A stretch of DNA of 46,082 nucleotides, from assembly GCA_016281385.1 (NCBI GenBank), contig JAEEIN010000165.1:1-46082 (forward strand), in the 5' to 3' direction. The notes below the pieces were generated by a model. That model ran no database searches and was not told the DNA's origin. It was given only the letters and a program-made list of their open reading frames with translations. Every line of letters begins with the position of its first letter. Within the stretch, counting starts at the first letter, position 1. A program made the position numbers and the translations under genes. The stretch comes from Lachnospiraceae bacterium. GTDB lineage: Bacteria > Bacillota > Clostridia > Lachnospirales > Lachnospiraceae. Of the stretch, positions 16,985 through 26,593 are shown in pieces.

Positions 16985-18433
16985 TTATTCACCGGCCTGT
17001 TCTTCCCCCGGCTTCTTTTCCTCAAGATCGTCAAAACTGTAGCTTACATTTTCTTCCGCCTCGTCTAAAATGACGGTGAAGGATCTGGTCACATAGCCGT
17101 TCTTTCTTAAGGTTATGGTGTGGGTTCCGGGCTCCTTCTTTATTGAAACGGGAGCAAGTCCTATATAATTTCCGTCCCAGTAGATCTCAACGCCTTCAGG
17201 GGTAGGGATCGTCACATAGTAAGTCACCGTCTCAGTCGATGTCGATGTACTCGTCGAAGTAGAAGTGGACGTTGACGTGCTTGTGCTCGTCGACGTACTT
17301 GTGGACGTACTTGTTGATGTCGAAGTCGATGTTGAAGCTGAAGTCGAGGTTGATGTGGACGTTGACGTGCTTGTTCCGCTGCTTCCGTTATCTCCGTCCG
17401 AAACATCTCCCTGTATTGGCATCAGTATCGCAGATATCTCATCTGTTTTGTCGTCAACATTGTAATACTTCGTCAGCGTCTTGTACCCGTCGAGGGCAGC
17501 CACCAGCTTGTGCATTCCGTAAGTGCTGTATATGGGGGATTTCACATCAACGGCCTTTCCGTCAACCGTTACCTCCGCATCCGCAGGAGAAACAACAAGG
17601 GTGTAGCTCTTTTGCTTGACTTCCTTTATATCAACGTCGCTTAGATCAAGTGCCGTCTCTTCGTTTCTTCTTATCTTAATGTCCTTAACGGCTTCCGTTC
17701 CCTTGTGGGTTATGCGGATGGTATAATCCCCTTCCGCAACCATCATCATCATTTTTTCGGTGATCTGGTAAATGGTCTTGGGTCCTATCTCGATGAAGCC
17801 GCCGATGAAATAATCATCTCCCGTAAGCCTTAAATATCCGTGACCGTTATCAACAACAATGGAATGAACCGTATTTCCGATTCCCCTTAAGGTTATCCGG
17901 TCCATGGGATTTAATTCGGAAAGAGAGATCTGCTCGCCGTCGGATACCACATAAGTGGAGCTTGAGACTTTGTAGCTGTCCGCACCTATGGTCAGAGTCT
18001 TTGCCCAGTCGTTCACCGTAAATCCCGTGATGTCCTCCTCGGTAAAGGTCTGAGTGGACTGGCAGATGGCGGCAGCCTGTTTTTCATCCTTCAAAAACCA
18101 GACATCCACCATATCTCCCACATTTAACTGTGCAATGGAAAGGGCTGTGCCGAACCTGTCCCGAAGGACCGTGGCACCTGTATAGCTTAAGGTGTAAAGC
18201 CTTCCTAAGCTGTAATTATAAAAGGTAACCTCCTTCGCATTCTTGCTGATATACGCGATCACCGCGGTATCAAAGGAATCATACGTCCCGGTTTTTGGAA
18301 CGTACTGCGAAACGGTTACCTCTTTACTTGAATCGGAACGGGCAGAATCCGAGGGCTCATCACAGCCTGCAAAAAGAACAGACATCACGATCATCAGTAT
18401 GAATATCGATAAGCTCCTTTTTCCTGCCATCAT
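16985..18433 (-). CDS. PEGA-domain lipoprotein with a long Thr-Ser linker
   Basis: 482 residues. The N-terminus is a lipoprotein signal with lipobox LFAGC and Cys24, so the protein should be attached to the outer face of the membrane. Residues about 40-270 form a beta-rich region I do not recognise. Two PEGA domains follow: one at about 280-345 (PADAEVTVDGKAV ... GMHKLVAALDGYKTL) and one at about 405-465 (PEGVEIYWDGNYIG ... GTHTITLRKNGYVTRSF). Between them lies a linker of roughly 45 alternating Thr and Ser. PEGA domains are common in surface proteins; a wall-spanning or carbohydrate-contact role is inference. It begins six bases after cca and is the last gene of that unit. Two adjacent ATG codons can start it. 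Confidence 0.85.
   Translation of the reverse strand: MMAGKRSLSIFILMIVMSVLFAGCDEPSDSARSDSSKEVTVSQYVPKTGTYDSFDTAVIAYISKNAKEVTFYNYSLGRLYTLSYTGATVLRDRFGTALSIAQLNVGDMVDVWFLKDEKQAAAICQSTQTFTEEDITGFTVNDWAKTLTIGADSYKVSSSTYVVSDGEQISLSELNPMDRITLRGIGNTVHSIVVDNGHGYLRLTGDDYFIGGFIEIGPKTIYQITEKMMMMVAEGDYTIRITHKGTEAVKDIKIRRNEETALDLSDVDIKEVKQKSYTLVVSPADAEVTVDGKAVDVKSPIYSTYGMHKLVAALDGYKTLTKYYNVDDKTDEISAILMPIQGDVSDGDNGSSGTSTSTSTSTSTSASTSTSTSTSTSTSTSTSTSTSTSTSTSTSTSTSTETVTYYVTIPTPEGVEIYWDGNYIGLAPVSIKKEPGTHTITLRKNGYVTRSFTVILDEAEENVSYSFDDLEEKKPGEEQAGE
17234..17372 (-). repeat. Thr-Ser dipeptide repeat tract
   Basis: About 46 codons alternating Thr and Ser, interrupted once by Ala. The DNA repeats in 6-base units (for example GTCGAC, GTTGAC, GTACTT variants), with synonymous changes that keep the units from being identical. 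It is the linker between the two PEGA domains. Confidence 0.9.
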
Positions 18434-18439
18434 TTCCTC

Positions 18440-19756
18440 TTATATCATTTTAATGAGTTTTTCCTTGGTGTTCAGAGACGGATCGTCGATCACTGCTGCC
18501 AGCAATCTCTCAAGGATCGCTCCGATCTCGGGACCGGGCTTTATCCCCAGTTCAATAAGATCCTTTCCCGACACAGCAAGAGTCTTTAGCGAAACACAAT
18601 CCTTGTTTCTTACGACCTCTTCGTAGGCTTCACGCAGCTCATTAAGCTGTGCGATCTTTTGTTCCTTCTTGTAATCGCTCTGGGCTATACGGTCGGCTTC
18701 GTTGATCTCGAAGATCTCAGGGAAACAATCCTCGCCGATATGGTTGATATACCTTCTTATATATTTGGGATTGGCCTCAATTGTCCAGTCATGAAACTCA
18801 ACAAACCTGCTTACCTTGGAAATGGTATCGTTGTCAAACTTCAGGCGATGCATTACATCTTTGGCCATCTTTGCACCGACGTAAGGGTGTTTCTTGAAAT
18901 GATCGATGCCGTTTTCATCCGTGGTCTTTGTGGCGGGCTTTCCCATATCATGAAAGAGAGCCGCAAGCCTTAATACCCTGTCGTTTCTGATATTTTCCAT
19001 AACAACAATGGTATGCTCACCCACGGAATAACAATGATGCGGGTTGTTCTGCCCTGTCTCCATCATCACATCGAACTCGGGAAGAAAAACCTTTGTGACA
19101 CCAAGCTCGTAAGCAAGCCTCAGCCTCTCGGGATGATCGCTGACAAGGAGCTTTACCAGCTCCGTCTGAATGCGCTCCGCACTGATCTTTGAAAGGTTCG
19201 GCGCCAGCTTCTTTATGGCAAGCTTTGTTTCTTCGTCTATGTCGTAGCCAAGCTGGGCGGAAAAACGAAGGGCCCGAAGGATCCTTAACGCATCCTCGGA
19301 AAAACGGTCTTCGGCATTGCCCACGCAGCGGATGATACCCTTTTTGATATCTTCCTGCCCGCCGTAGAGATCCACAAGCCCCCTTTGGGGATTGTAAGCC
19401 ATTGCATTGATGGTGAAGTCACGCCTTAACAGGTCCTCGGAAAGCTTGTCCGTAAAGGTGACGGAATCGGGATGTCTTGAATCCGCATATTCACCGTCTA
19501 TCCTGTAGGTGGTGACCTCGTAGATCACATGGTCCAGAAGGACCGATACCGTTCCGTGTTTTATCCCCGTATCGAAGGTCTTCTTAAAAAGAGACTTTGT
19601 CTGTTCGGGAGATGCGGAGGTGGTGATGTCCCAGTCGTTTGGCTCGCGATTAAGGATCGAATCCCTTACGCAGCCGCCCACGGCATAGGCTTCAAAGCCT
19701 GCTGCCTCCAGCGTATTTATGATCTTTTCAACATTTTCCGGTATCTTTATCTGCAT
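18440..19756 (-). CDS. cca: CCA-adding tRNA nucleotidyltransferase
   Basis: 438 residues. It adds or repairs the 3' CCA end of tRNAs. The class II nucleotidyltransferase head has the signature GGCVRDSIL and the metal-binding DWDIT; the tRNA-binding middle (RFSEDALRILRALRFSAQLG) is typical, and a C-terminal HD region (ALFHDMGKPATKT) is present as in many clostridial members. It may be a full CCA-adding enzyme or only one half of a CC/A pair; the sequence alone does not decide. This matters because the tRNA-Gly in this window lacks an encoded CCA. It starts three bases after ackA and is followed six bases later by the PEGA lipoprotein gene. Confidence 0.93.
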   Translation of the reverse strand: MQIKIPENVEKIINTLEAAGFEAYAVGGCVRDSILNREPNDWDITTSASPEQTKSLFKKTFDTGIKHGTVSVLLDHVIYEVTTYRIDGEYADSRHPDSVTFTDKLSEDLLRRDFTINAMAYNPQRGLVDLYGGQEDIKKGIIRCVGNAEDRFSEDALRILRALRFSAQLGYDIDEETKLAIKKLAPNLSKISAERIQTELVKLLVSDHPERLRLAYELGVTKVFLPEFDVMMETGQNNPHHCYSVGEHTIVVMENIRNDRVLRLAALFHDMGKPATKTTDENGIDHFKKHPYVGAKMAKDVMHRLKFDNDTISKVSRFVEFHDWTIEANPKYIRRYINHIGEDCFPEIFEINEADRIAQSDYKKEQKIAQLNELREAYEEVVRNKDCVSLKTLAVSGKDLIELGIKPGPEIGAILERLLAAVIDDPSLNTKEKLIKMI

Positions 19757-19759
19757 TCT

Positions 19760-20953
19760 TTACTTAACCAGTCTTACTGTCTCACGGCAGATAGCCAGCT
19801 CCTCGTTGGTGGGAACGATCATGGTTACCACCTTTGAGTCGGGAGTTGAGATTACAACCGTCTCGCCGCGAAGTTTGTTTTTCTCGGGATCGATCCTGGT
19901 TCCCAAGAAAGTAAGGTACTCGCCCACCATTCCGCGGATAAGGGATGTGTTCTCACCAACACCTGCGGTGTAAGCGATAACGTCAACACCGTTCATGGCT
20001 GCGGCATAAGCACCGATGTATTTTGCAACTCTGTAGGAATAAGCCTCGAGAGTTACCTTTGCGTGTTCGTTTCCTTCGTCATAAGCCTTCTCAAGATCCC
20101 TGAAGTCGCTGGATACGCCGGAAAGACCGAGAACGCCGGACTTCTTGTTAAGGATGCTTAAAACGTCCTCAGCGGAGATCTTTAACTTGTTTGAAAGGAA
20201 GGTTACGATGGCGGGATCCAGGTCACCTGACCTTGTTCCCATGAAGAGACCTTCAAGGGGGGTAAGACCCATTGATGTGTCAATGCTCTTTCCGTTCATT
20301 ACTGCGGAAATGGAAGCACCGTTACCCAAGTGACAAACGATGATCTTAAGATCCTTTCTGTCCTTTCCGAGGAACTTTGCAGCTTCGTTTGATACGAAGT
20401 CGTGGCTGGTTCCGTGGAAACCGTAACGACGAACCTTGAACTTCTCATAATATTCATAAGGAATACCGTAAAGGTAAGCCTTTGGAGGCATTGTCTGATG
20501 GAATGCCGTGTCAAATACCGCTACCTGGGGAACGCCGGGCATGATGGAGGTGCAGGCGTTGATACCGATGAGGTTTGCGGGATTGTGAAGGGGTGCAAGA
20601 TCGTTACACTCCTCGATGGCTTTCATTACTTCGTCATTGATCACAACACTTGAAGCAAACTTCTCGCCGCCGTGAACGATCCTGTGTCCTACGGCATCAA
20701 CCTCCGAAAGAGACTTGATGACTCCGACCTTTGGATCGGTAAGCTTCTCGATGACCAGCTGAACTGCCTTTGTGTGGTCGGGCATGGGAACTTCGGTAAT
20801 GTCCTTGTCCCCGCCGGCGGGTGTGTGAGTGATCCTGCTTCCGTCAATTCCTATTCTTTCGCAAAGACCCTTTGCAAGGACTTCCTCGCTGTCGGAATTG
20901 ATGAGCTGATATTTAAGTGAAGAACTTCCACAGTTGATAACAAGTACGTTCAT
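19760..20953 (-). CDS. ackA: Acetate kinase
   Basis: 397 residues, the normal length. It makes ATP and acetate from acetyl phosphate and ADP, the last step of fermentative acetate formation. The N-terminal [12 protein letters not shown] and the [11 protein letters not shown] and GGxxGNT-like ([11 protein letters not shown]) signatures of the ASKHA fold are present. It sits 17 bases after proS and 3 bases before cca. The usual partner pta, for phosphotransacetylase, is not next to it and must lie elsewhere. Transcription probably starts at the promoter at 24152. Confidence 0.96.
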   Translation of the reverse strand: MNVLVINCGSSSLKYQLINSDSEEVLAKGLCERIGIDGSRITHTPAGGDKDITEVPMPDHTKAVQLVIEKLTDPKVGVIKSLSEVDAVGHRIVHGGEKFASSVVINDEVMKAIEECNDLAPLHNPANLIGINACTSIMPGVPQVAVFDTAFHQTMPPKAYLYGIPYEYYEKFKVRRYGFHGTSHDFVSNEAAKFLGKDRKDLKIIVCHLGNGASISAVMNGKSIDTSMGLTPLEGLFMGTRSGDLDPAIVTFLSNKLKISAEDVLSILNKKSGVLGLSGVSSDFRDLEKAYDEGNEHAKVTLEAYSYRVAKYIGAYAAAMNGVDVIAYTAGVGENTSLIRGMVGEYLTFLGTRIDPEKNKLRGETVVISTPDSKVVTMIVPTNEELAICRETVRLVK

Positions 20954-20970
20954 TTTATTATTCTCCTATT

Positions 20971-22416
20971 TTAATATGCTCTGCCCCAGTAAACCATCTT
21001 CGTTGCGGGCTTTCCGCAGCAAACGCATGTACCGGAGAGATTCTCCTGTTCAAAAGGCATACAACGGCTGGTTACGCCGTATTCTTCCTTGATGGCATCC
21101 TCGCAGGCACGGTCTCCGCACCACATAGCCTTAACGAAGCCCTTGGTCTCCTTGAAGTTTTCGATGAATTCCTCCTTGTTGTGAGCTGCGAAGGTGTGGG
21201 TATCGAGATGAGCCTTTGCACGGTCGTACATATCCTTCTGAATTGCGGGAAGAAGCTCGTTAACCTTTGTTGCAACATCTGCAATGGCACATTCGATCTT
21301 CTCTCTCGTATCTCGACGAACAAGAACACATTTGCCCTCTTCAAGATCCTTGGGTCCGATCTCGATACGAAGAGGCATTCCGCGCATCTCCTGCTCGGCA
21401 AACTTGAATCCCGGTCCCTTATCGGAATCGTCAAGTTCAACACGAACCCCCGCATTCTTAAGTGCATCGGTGATACCCTGAGCAGCTTCAAGAACGCCTT
21501 CCTTACGCTGCTGAATGGGGATTACCCTTACCTGGACCGGAGCGATCTTGGGAGGTATGCAAAGACCGTAATTGTCGCCGTGTACCATGATCATGGCACC
21601 GATCATACGGGTGGTAACACCCCAGGAGGTCTGCCATACATACTTAAGCTGGTTGTCCTTATCGGTAAAGGTTATATCGTATGCTTTTGAGAACTTCTGT
21701 CCAAAGAAGTGGGAAGTACCTGACTGAAGGGCACGTCCGTCATGCATAAGTGCTTCAACGGTATAGGTTGCATCTGCGCCCGCAAATTTTTCTTTTTCCG
21801 TCTTCTGACCCTTGATCGTGGGGATACACATATCTTCACCGAGGAAGTCGGCATAGACCTGAAGCATCTGCTGTGTCCTTTCTTCAGCCTCTTCCTTAGT
21901 GGAGTGGATGGTGTGACCTTCCTGCCAGAGGAACTCTCTTGAACGAAGGAAAGGCCTGGTTTCCTTCTCCCAGCGAACTACCGAACACCACTGATTGTAA
22001 AGTCTCGGAAGATCTCTGTAGGAATGAACGTCATCCTTATAAAAATCGGAAAATACCGTCTCTGATGTGGGACGGATGGCAAGTCTTTCCGTAAGGGGCT
22101 CTGCACCGCCTGCGGTTACCCATGCAACCTCGGGGGCAAATCCGTTTACCAGCTCTCCTTCCTTTGCAAGAAGACTCTCGGGAATGAGCATGGGCATGTA
22201 TACATTCTGAACGCCCGTTGCCTTGAATCTTTTGTCAAGAAGTGACTGCATGTTCTCCCAGAGCGCATAACCGTAGGGTTTGATGACCATGAAGCCCTTG
22301 ATATGTGAATATGCGATAAGCTCTGCCTTAATGCAGACGTCGGTGTACCATTGTGTGAAATCCTCATCCATTGATGTGATCTCGGCCACAAGTTTTTTGT
22401 TGTTTTGATCCGCCAT
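20971..22416 (-). CDS. proS: Prolyl-tRNA synthetase, archaeal/eukaryotic-like type without editing insert
   Basis: 481 residues. A class II synthetase charging tRNA-Pro. Motif 2 lies in the CSVVRWEKETRPFLRSREF region and motif 3 in WGVTTRMIGAMIMVHGDN. The bacterial editing insertion between motifs 2 and 3 is absent, and the C-terminal domain carries several Cys (CGDRACEDAI ... CVCCGKPA) that may bind zinc and ends in Tyr, as in the short ProS type 3. No T-box leader is visible in the 24 bases between it and the preceding gene. Errors such as Ala-tRNA-Pro would need a free-standing editing protein elsewhere. Confidence 0.95.
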   Translation of the reverse strand: MADQNNKKLVAEITSMDEDFTQWYTDVCIKAELIAYSHIKGFMVIKPYGYALWENMQSLLDKRFKATGVQNVYMPMLIPESLLAKEGELVNGFAPEVAWVTAGGAEPLTERLAIRPTSETVFSDFYKDDVHSYRDLPRLYNQWCSVVRWEKETRPFLRSREFLWQEGHTIHSTKEEAEERTQQMLQVYADFLGEDMCIPTIKGQKTEKEKFAGADATYTVEALMHDGRALQSGTSHFFGQKFSKAYDITFTDKDNQLKYVWQTSWGVTTRMIGAMIMVHGDNYGLCIPPKIAPVQVRVIPIQQRKEGVLEAAQGITDALKNAGVRVELDDSDKGPGFKFAEQEMRGMPLRIEIGPKDLEEGKCVLVRRDTREKIECAIADVATKVNELLPAIQKDMYDRAKAHLDTHTFAAHNKEEFIENFKETKGFVKAMWCGDRACEDAIKEEYGVTSRCMPFEQENLSGTCVCCGKPATKMVYWGRAY

Positions 22417-22440
22417 TTTGTTTTTCCTCTCTGAATTCGC

Positions 22441-24114
22441 CTATTTACGCGATTTTTTGCCTTTTTGCATTGTATTCTTTCCTTCTTTTTTTGTCAACCG
22501 AACCTCCTTCTTGTCAATACGGACAAGTGCGGCGCCTTCGATTCCCAGAACAAGAAAAATGAAGGGTGTGTTCGTGATCTGCTGGAAACTGAACACATTG
22601 TTTGCAAGATAGGATATTACCGCAAGTGCAAAACAGATGTATTCGGGGTTCTCCTTCGCTGCCTTGAAGGAGGCTTTCACGGAAGTGACCATGATACCGA
22701 TAAATGCCGCCGTACCAAGAAGTCCGATATTTACAAGAAGGGTTATGATCTCGTTATGCGCATTGGTAAGCCTTGCGTTTCCGTAATAATCGTTCCATTC
22801 TGCTGAAAGATCTTCAAAAGATATCATCTCATAGAAGAAGGTATCGGGTCCCGAACCCACAAGTTTGTGTCCGAAAGGAAGATGGAAGAAGGTCTTTACT
22901 CCAAGGGACCAGGTCTCTCCACGCTTGCTGGCCCATTCCGAATTGAAAAAGAACACTTCGCTGTCTCCGATGATGGGAAGGGCCCTGCCCGTCAGTGTAT
23001 TGATGACGATCAGAAGAACAAAAGCCACGAAAATCGCACCGACAGCGATCGCATATACCGCTCTTACGATCTTCATCTTTTCCGTCGGATATTTATCCTT
23101 CTTTAATGTAACAATAACATATACCGCTATTACTATAAGAAGAAGAACACAGGATGGAAGTCCCAAAAGTGGCTCCGCATGTCCGGAGGTTATGTTTCTG
23201 TGTCCGATATGGTCGGTAAGGGGAATTACGGAACAAACCGTCAGAAGAGAGATGGCGATCTCCAGAAAGCCTCTGAACAGCTTCGCGTCCGTCATGGCAA
23301 AACCCAGCAGAACCCCCATGGATACCGCTAAAGCAACATATCCGCTGTCCGATGAGTTCAGCATGATCATGGTAAAGGTCACGGTTGCCGCAGCCATCAG
23401 GACGATCTTCTCCCACAGCTTCTTTACCCCCAGGTACAGTCCCCAGATAAGGGGCACAATAACGGAGGTAAAGCCGCAGAACCAGTTGATGTTTCCGATG
23501 GATGCCATGAATACCGAATTTTTATCGCCATATTCGTATTTCATGTCGATGGGGGCGATCCCGTATCTGTTCAGCACTCCCCACTGGCATATGATCACAA
23601 GTGCTACCATTATCGTTATAAATACGGAAACATGATATATAAGGCATCTTGAAAGAACAAAATACAGCATTACAAAGCACAGAAATGTCATAAGGCCCAT
23701 GAACCAGCCCTTGGTGCCCCATAACGAACCTTCATAGAACCAGTCATTTAACTGATTTGTTCCGAATGTATTGGTCTTAAACGGTGAAAACAGATGTGAA
23801 ATAAGGGAAACGACCGCAAAAGCCACAACAAAGATGTCCATCCACATGATGTTCTTATATGCTTTGATCTCCGGCATCGTAAAGCCCCAGAGACATACCC
23901 TCAGCAAAAAGAACACGCCCATGACGATGGCAGTGTATTTGGCCGCTCCCATAAAGAAAAGATATTTGTTTGACGCAAGCTGGGAATAACCGTCCTTAAA
24001 ATAGAAGGGCAGCCCAACAAAAAAGACAATAATAACGGACCATGCGAGCACGTTGCCCGCAAGGTCCAGCAATTCTCCCAGATTTTTAGGTTTTTTTAAA
24101 GCCGGTAAGTTCAT
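22441..24114 (-). CDS. O-antigen-ligase-like polytopic membrane protein
   Basis: 557 residues from the ATG at 24112-24114 (MNLPALKKPKNLGELL), chosen because AAGGA and GGGG lie just upstream; the frame extends to 24243 but that part overlaps the promoter. About 12 to 14 hydrophobic segments fill the chain. A large soluble loop near residues 400-465 has GSGPDTFFYEM and NARLTNAHNEIITLL, the pattern of the Wzy_C/O-antigen ligase family. Such proteins join or polymerise surface glycans. No other glycan genes are near, so the substrate is open. The C-terminal tail is very basic (KKEGKNTMQKGKKSRK). It is the first gene of a unit with proS, ackA and cca. Confidence 0.8.
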   Translation of the reverse strand: MNLPALKKPKNLGELLDLAGNVLAWSVIIVFFVGLPFYFKDGYSQLASNKYLFFMGAAKYTAIVMGVFFLLRVCLWGFTMPEIKAYKNIMWMDIFVVAFAVVSLISHLFSPFKTNTFGTNQLNDWFYEGSLWGTKGWFMGLMTFLCFVMLYFVLSRCLIYHVSVFITIMVALVIICQWGVLNRYGIAPIDMKYEYGDKNSVFMASIGNINWFCGFTSVIVPLIWGLYLGVKKLWEKIVLMAAATVTFTMIMLNSSDSGYVALAVSMGVLLGFAMTDAKLFRGFLEIAISLLTVCSVIPLTDHIGHRNITSGHAEPLLGLPSCVLLLIVIAVYVIVTLKKDKYPTEKMKIVRAVYAIAVGAIFVAFVLLIVINTLTGRALPIIGDSEVFFFNSEWASKRGETWSLGVKTFFHLPFGHKLVGSGPDTFFYEMISFEDLSAEWNDYYGNARLTNAHNEIITLLVNIGLLGTAAFIGIMVTSVKASFKAAKENPEYICFALAVISYLANNVFSFQQITNTPFIFLVLGIEGAALVRIDKKEVRLTKKEGKNTMQKGKKSRK

Positions 24115-24151
24115 ATCCTTATTCCCCTGAAATTTGTTTTCATACATATTC

Positions 24152-24180
24152 AGAATAATGCGATACGATGACATTTTCAA
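24152..24180 (-). promoter_or_regulatory. Promoter of the ligase-proS-ackA-cca unit
   Basis: TTGAAA (24175-24180) and TATTCT (24152-24157) on the minus strand with 17 bases between them, about 30 bases ahead of the chosen start at 24114. Confidence 0.6.
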
Positions 24181-24208
24181 GGAAAAGACGATATAAACCT
24201 GTCCGTAT

Positions 24209-25399
24209 TTACCAGCGCACGCTCCATCTGTCGCTGTATTCACCGGTTTTTTCGGATCCGGCGGATCCTTTATTTACAGTGTTCCCTTTCTCGTTTTCTT
24301 TTTCGATCTTTTCGTTAAGAAGATCCATAAAAAGAGATTCGTCCGCGGGAATATCTACGGTCTCCTTCTTTTGAGAAGAGATATAAGCCGCGTTGCTTAT
24401 CCTGAGGCTGTTTATGCCCTCTTCTCCGGGAGCGATGAGCTCATCTCCGAAAAGAAGGTGCCTTGTAAAGTTCTTAAGTATCAGGATATGTCCGTCTTCC
24501 GTTTCGTTAAATTTCAGAGTCACCTGTGTAACCCTGTCCGCGGGAAAGGCTTCCCCGGAGTTTTCGCAGATCTCTCGCTCGTCATTGTCAAGAAGAAAAA
24601 GCTTTAACATTCCGTCTTCCGCCACCGCTTTTCCCATTGTTCCCGATATTTCCAGACGGTTTGTACCGGGATATTCTCCCGTTGAGGTGATCAAAACACC
24701 GGTAGCGCCGTTTTCATATTCGGTGTAGATGGTTACATCATCTTCCACGGAAATATTGTGATAGTGACCTTCCCTGCAGAAAGCGCGTATCTTCGTGGGC
24801 ATTCCCACCGTCCACTGCCAGATATCCAGGTTGTGGGGACACTGGTTCAATAATACTCCGCCCCCTTCGGTGCTCCATTTTGCACGCCAGCCCGCGGAAT
24901 CGTAATAGGCCTGTGTCCTGTACCAGTTGTTTATGATCCAGACAGAGCGCTTTATTTCGCCCAAAAGTCCGATCCCAACATAATATTTCAGTGTTTCAAA
25001 AAGCGGATCCGTACGCTGGTTAAACATTATACCAAAGGATTTTCCGCTGATCTTTGCCTCTTCGTTCATAACCCGGACGCTTCCCGCATCCACCCCCGCA
25101 GGCTTCTCCGTAAGCACATGCAGGCCGCATTTAAAGGCCTGCACCGCTATTTTCGGATGATCGTAGTGGGGAGTTGCGATCAAAACGGCATCGACCCTTC
25201 CCGAAGAAAGGAGTTTGTTATAGTCAGTGTAAAAAGAAACTCCGCCTTTATAGCTTTCTTTTGCCCACAAAAGACGTTTTTCATCGGCGTCTGCCACCGC
25301 AGACAATACAGCGCCTTCTATCCGGCCTTCATACAGCGCGTTCGCATGGGCACTTCCCATATTTCCGATCCCGATGACACCGTATCGTATCTTATCCAT
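24209..25399 (-). CDS. Gfo/Idh/MocA family oxidoreductase (first of three)
   Basis: 396 residues. NAD(P)-binding Rossmann domain with GIGNMGSAHA at about 10-19 and the family EKP motif (LTEKPAG) near 97; the C-terminal half is the substrate domain (GGGVLLNQCPHNLDIW with the catalytic-type His). Family members oxidise or epimerise sugars, inositols and related compounds. It is the last gene of the transporter operon, starting about eight bases after its neighbour at 25408. The C-terminal 30 residues are a charged tail (EKIEKENEKGNTVNKG) beyond the usual fold. Substrate not predictable. Confidence 0.9.
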   Translation of the reverse strand: MDKIRYGVIGIGNMGSAHANALYEGRIEGAVLSAVADADEKRLLWAKESYKGGVSFYTDYNKLLSSGRVDAVLIATPHYDHPKIAVQAFKCGLHVLTEKPAGVDAGSVRVMNEEAKISGKSFGIMFNQRTDPLFETLKYYVGIGLLGEIKRSVWIINNWYRTQAYYDSAGWRAKWSTEGGGVLLNQCPHNLDIWQWTVGMPTKIRAFCREGHYHNISVEDDVTIYTEYENGATGVLITSTGEYPGTNRLEISGTMGKAVAEDGMLKLFLLDNDEREICENSGEAFPADRVTQVTLKFNETEDGHILILKNFTRHLLFGDELIAPGEEGINSLRISNAAYISSQKKETVDIPADESLFMDLLNEKIEKENEKGNTVNKGSAGSEKTGEYSDRWSVRW

Positions 25400-25407
25400 G
25401 ACAGTAC

Positions 25408-26571
25408 CTACTTATAATTACCCACGGTGATCTTCTGTTCCGTAAAATTCTCGACAAAAGAACTCTTTTCATAAAAATGCACCGCGTTATTAAGTATTCC
25501 TTCTGCTTTATAGTATTTTGAGTTTTCATCGATGGGCAGGGAGATCGTCCTTTTTTCAAAGCCCGCTGCAAAGATTGCGGTGATAAGCTCTATGGTACGC
25601 CTTCCGTCCACACCGGTGATCATGGGCTTTTCACCCTTTTCAACAGCGGTAAGATAATTGTCGATCTCACCCGTATGTCCTTCATATTTAAGCTCCGGTA
25701 TCGAATCCCAATAATCCTTTAATTTCTTAATGAGTTCTTCGTTCTTTTCAGCCTCGGGGAAACCGTTCTCCATAGGGATCTCGGCCTTCACATCCCATGG
25801 CATTGAGATCTTTGCATCGGCACACTGAAGTACGATACCCTGTTCCTCGCCGTGGCTTACAACGGAAGCAAGAACCTCCGCAACGGTTCCGTCCTCATAC
25901 TTCAAGCATGAAAGGGACAAGTCCTCAACCTCGGCATTGTCATGCATTACATTGGCAAGTACCGCCGTTGCCTCCACAGGGGAACGGCCTTCTATCCAGT
26001 TAAGCATGTCGATATGGTGAACCGCATGATTTAAGGTGCATCCGCCGCCTTCTTTTTCCCAGGTGCCTCTCCACCAGAGATCGTAATAAGAATGGCCTCT
26101 CCACCATTCGGAATTTATCCTGGCAAGGCAGATCTTTCCCACAAGGCCGGAATCCGCCAGCTTCTTAAGTCTGTAGACTTCGTTTCTAAAACGGTTCTGG
26201 GCGATCACGCCCAGAGTCACGTTGTTTCTCTTCTCCGCTTCAAGCATCATGTCGCATTCTTCAAGGCTTGCGGCCATGGGCTTCTCACAGAGAACGTTCT
26301 TTCCTTTGTTCATACAGTCTATGCTGATGGATGCATGAACATAGGGAGGAGTACACACATGAACAACGTCGATCTTAACATCCGATGCGAGCATGTCCGT
26401 GTGGCTTTTGAAGACCTCACTGTCCAGATTGTATTTTTCCTTTATTGCTTCGGCTTTTTCGGGATAGATATCGCACAGAGCAACAATCCTGCATCTGTCC
26501 TTTAATTCCAAAAGTCCCTGTATATGGAGATTGGAAATTCCGCCCGTACCGACGATCGCTACGTTTATCAT
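25408..26571 (-). CDS. Gfo/Idh/MocA family oxidoreductase (second of three)
   Basis: 387 residues. The Rossmann motif VGTGGISNLHIQG lies at the start, LCEKPMA near residue 97, and the substrate-side GGGCTLNHAVHHIDMLNW carries the conserved His. It differs clearly from its two neighbours, so the three are paralogous steps rather than recent duplicates. It lies 22 bases after the third dehydrogenase gene, in the same direction. It probably acts on the compound imported by the Lpl-type transporter, by inference from the operon. Confidence 0.9.
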   Translation of the reverse strand: MINVAIVGTGGISNLHIQGLLELKDRCRIVALCDIYPEKAEAIKEKYNLDSEVFKSHTDMLASDVKIDVVHVCTPPYVHASISIDCMNKGKNVLCEKPMAASLEECDMMLEAEKRNNVTLGVIAQNRFRNEVYRLKKLADSGLVGKICLARINSEWWRGHSYYDLWWRGTWEKEGGGCTLNHAVHHIDMLNWIEGRSPVEATAVLANVMHDNAEVEDLSLSCLKYEDGTVAEVLASVVSHGEEQGIVLQCADAKISMPWDVKAEIPMENGFPEAEKNEELIKKLKDYWDSIPELKYEGHTGEIDNYLTAVEKGEKPMITGVDGRRTIELITAIFAAGFEKRTISLPIDENSKYYKAEGILNNAVHFYEKSSFVENFTEQKITVGNYK

Positions 26572-26593
26572 GTGTTTCCTCCGCCTTTGTTAT

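Noticed and set aside
17225-17390. CRISPR-like or satellite repeat
   Set aside because: The repeats are codon-phased Thr-Ser units inside a gene, with no spacers.
22865-23635. 256-residue plus-strand open frame
   Set aside because: It is antisense to the O-antigen-ligase-like gene, has no ribosome site, and its product has no recognisable fold; the minus-strand frame has clear membrane segments and motifs.
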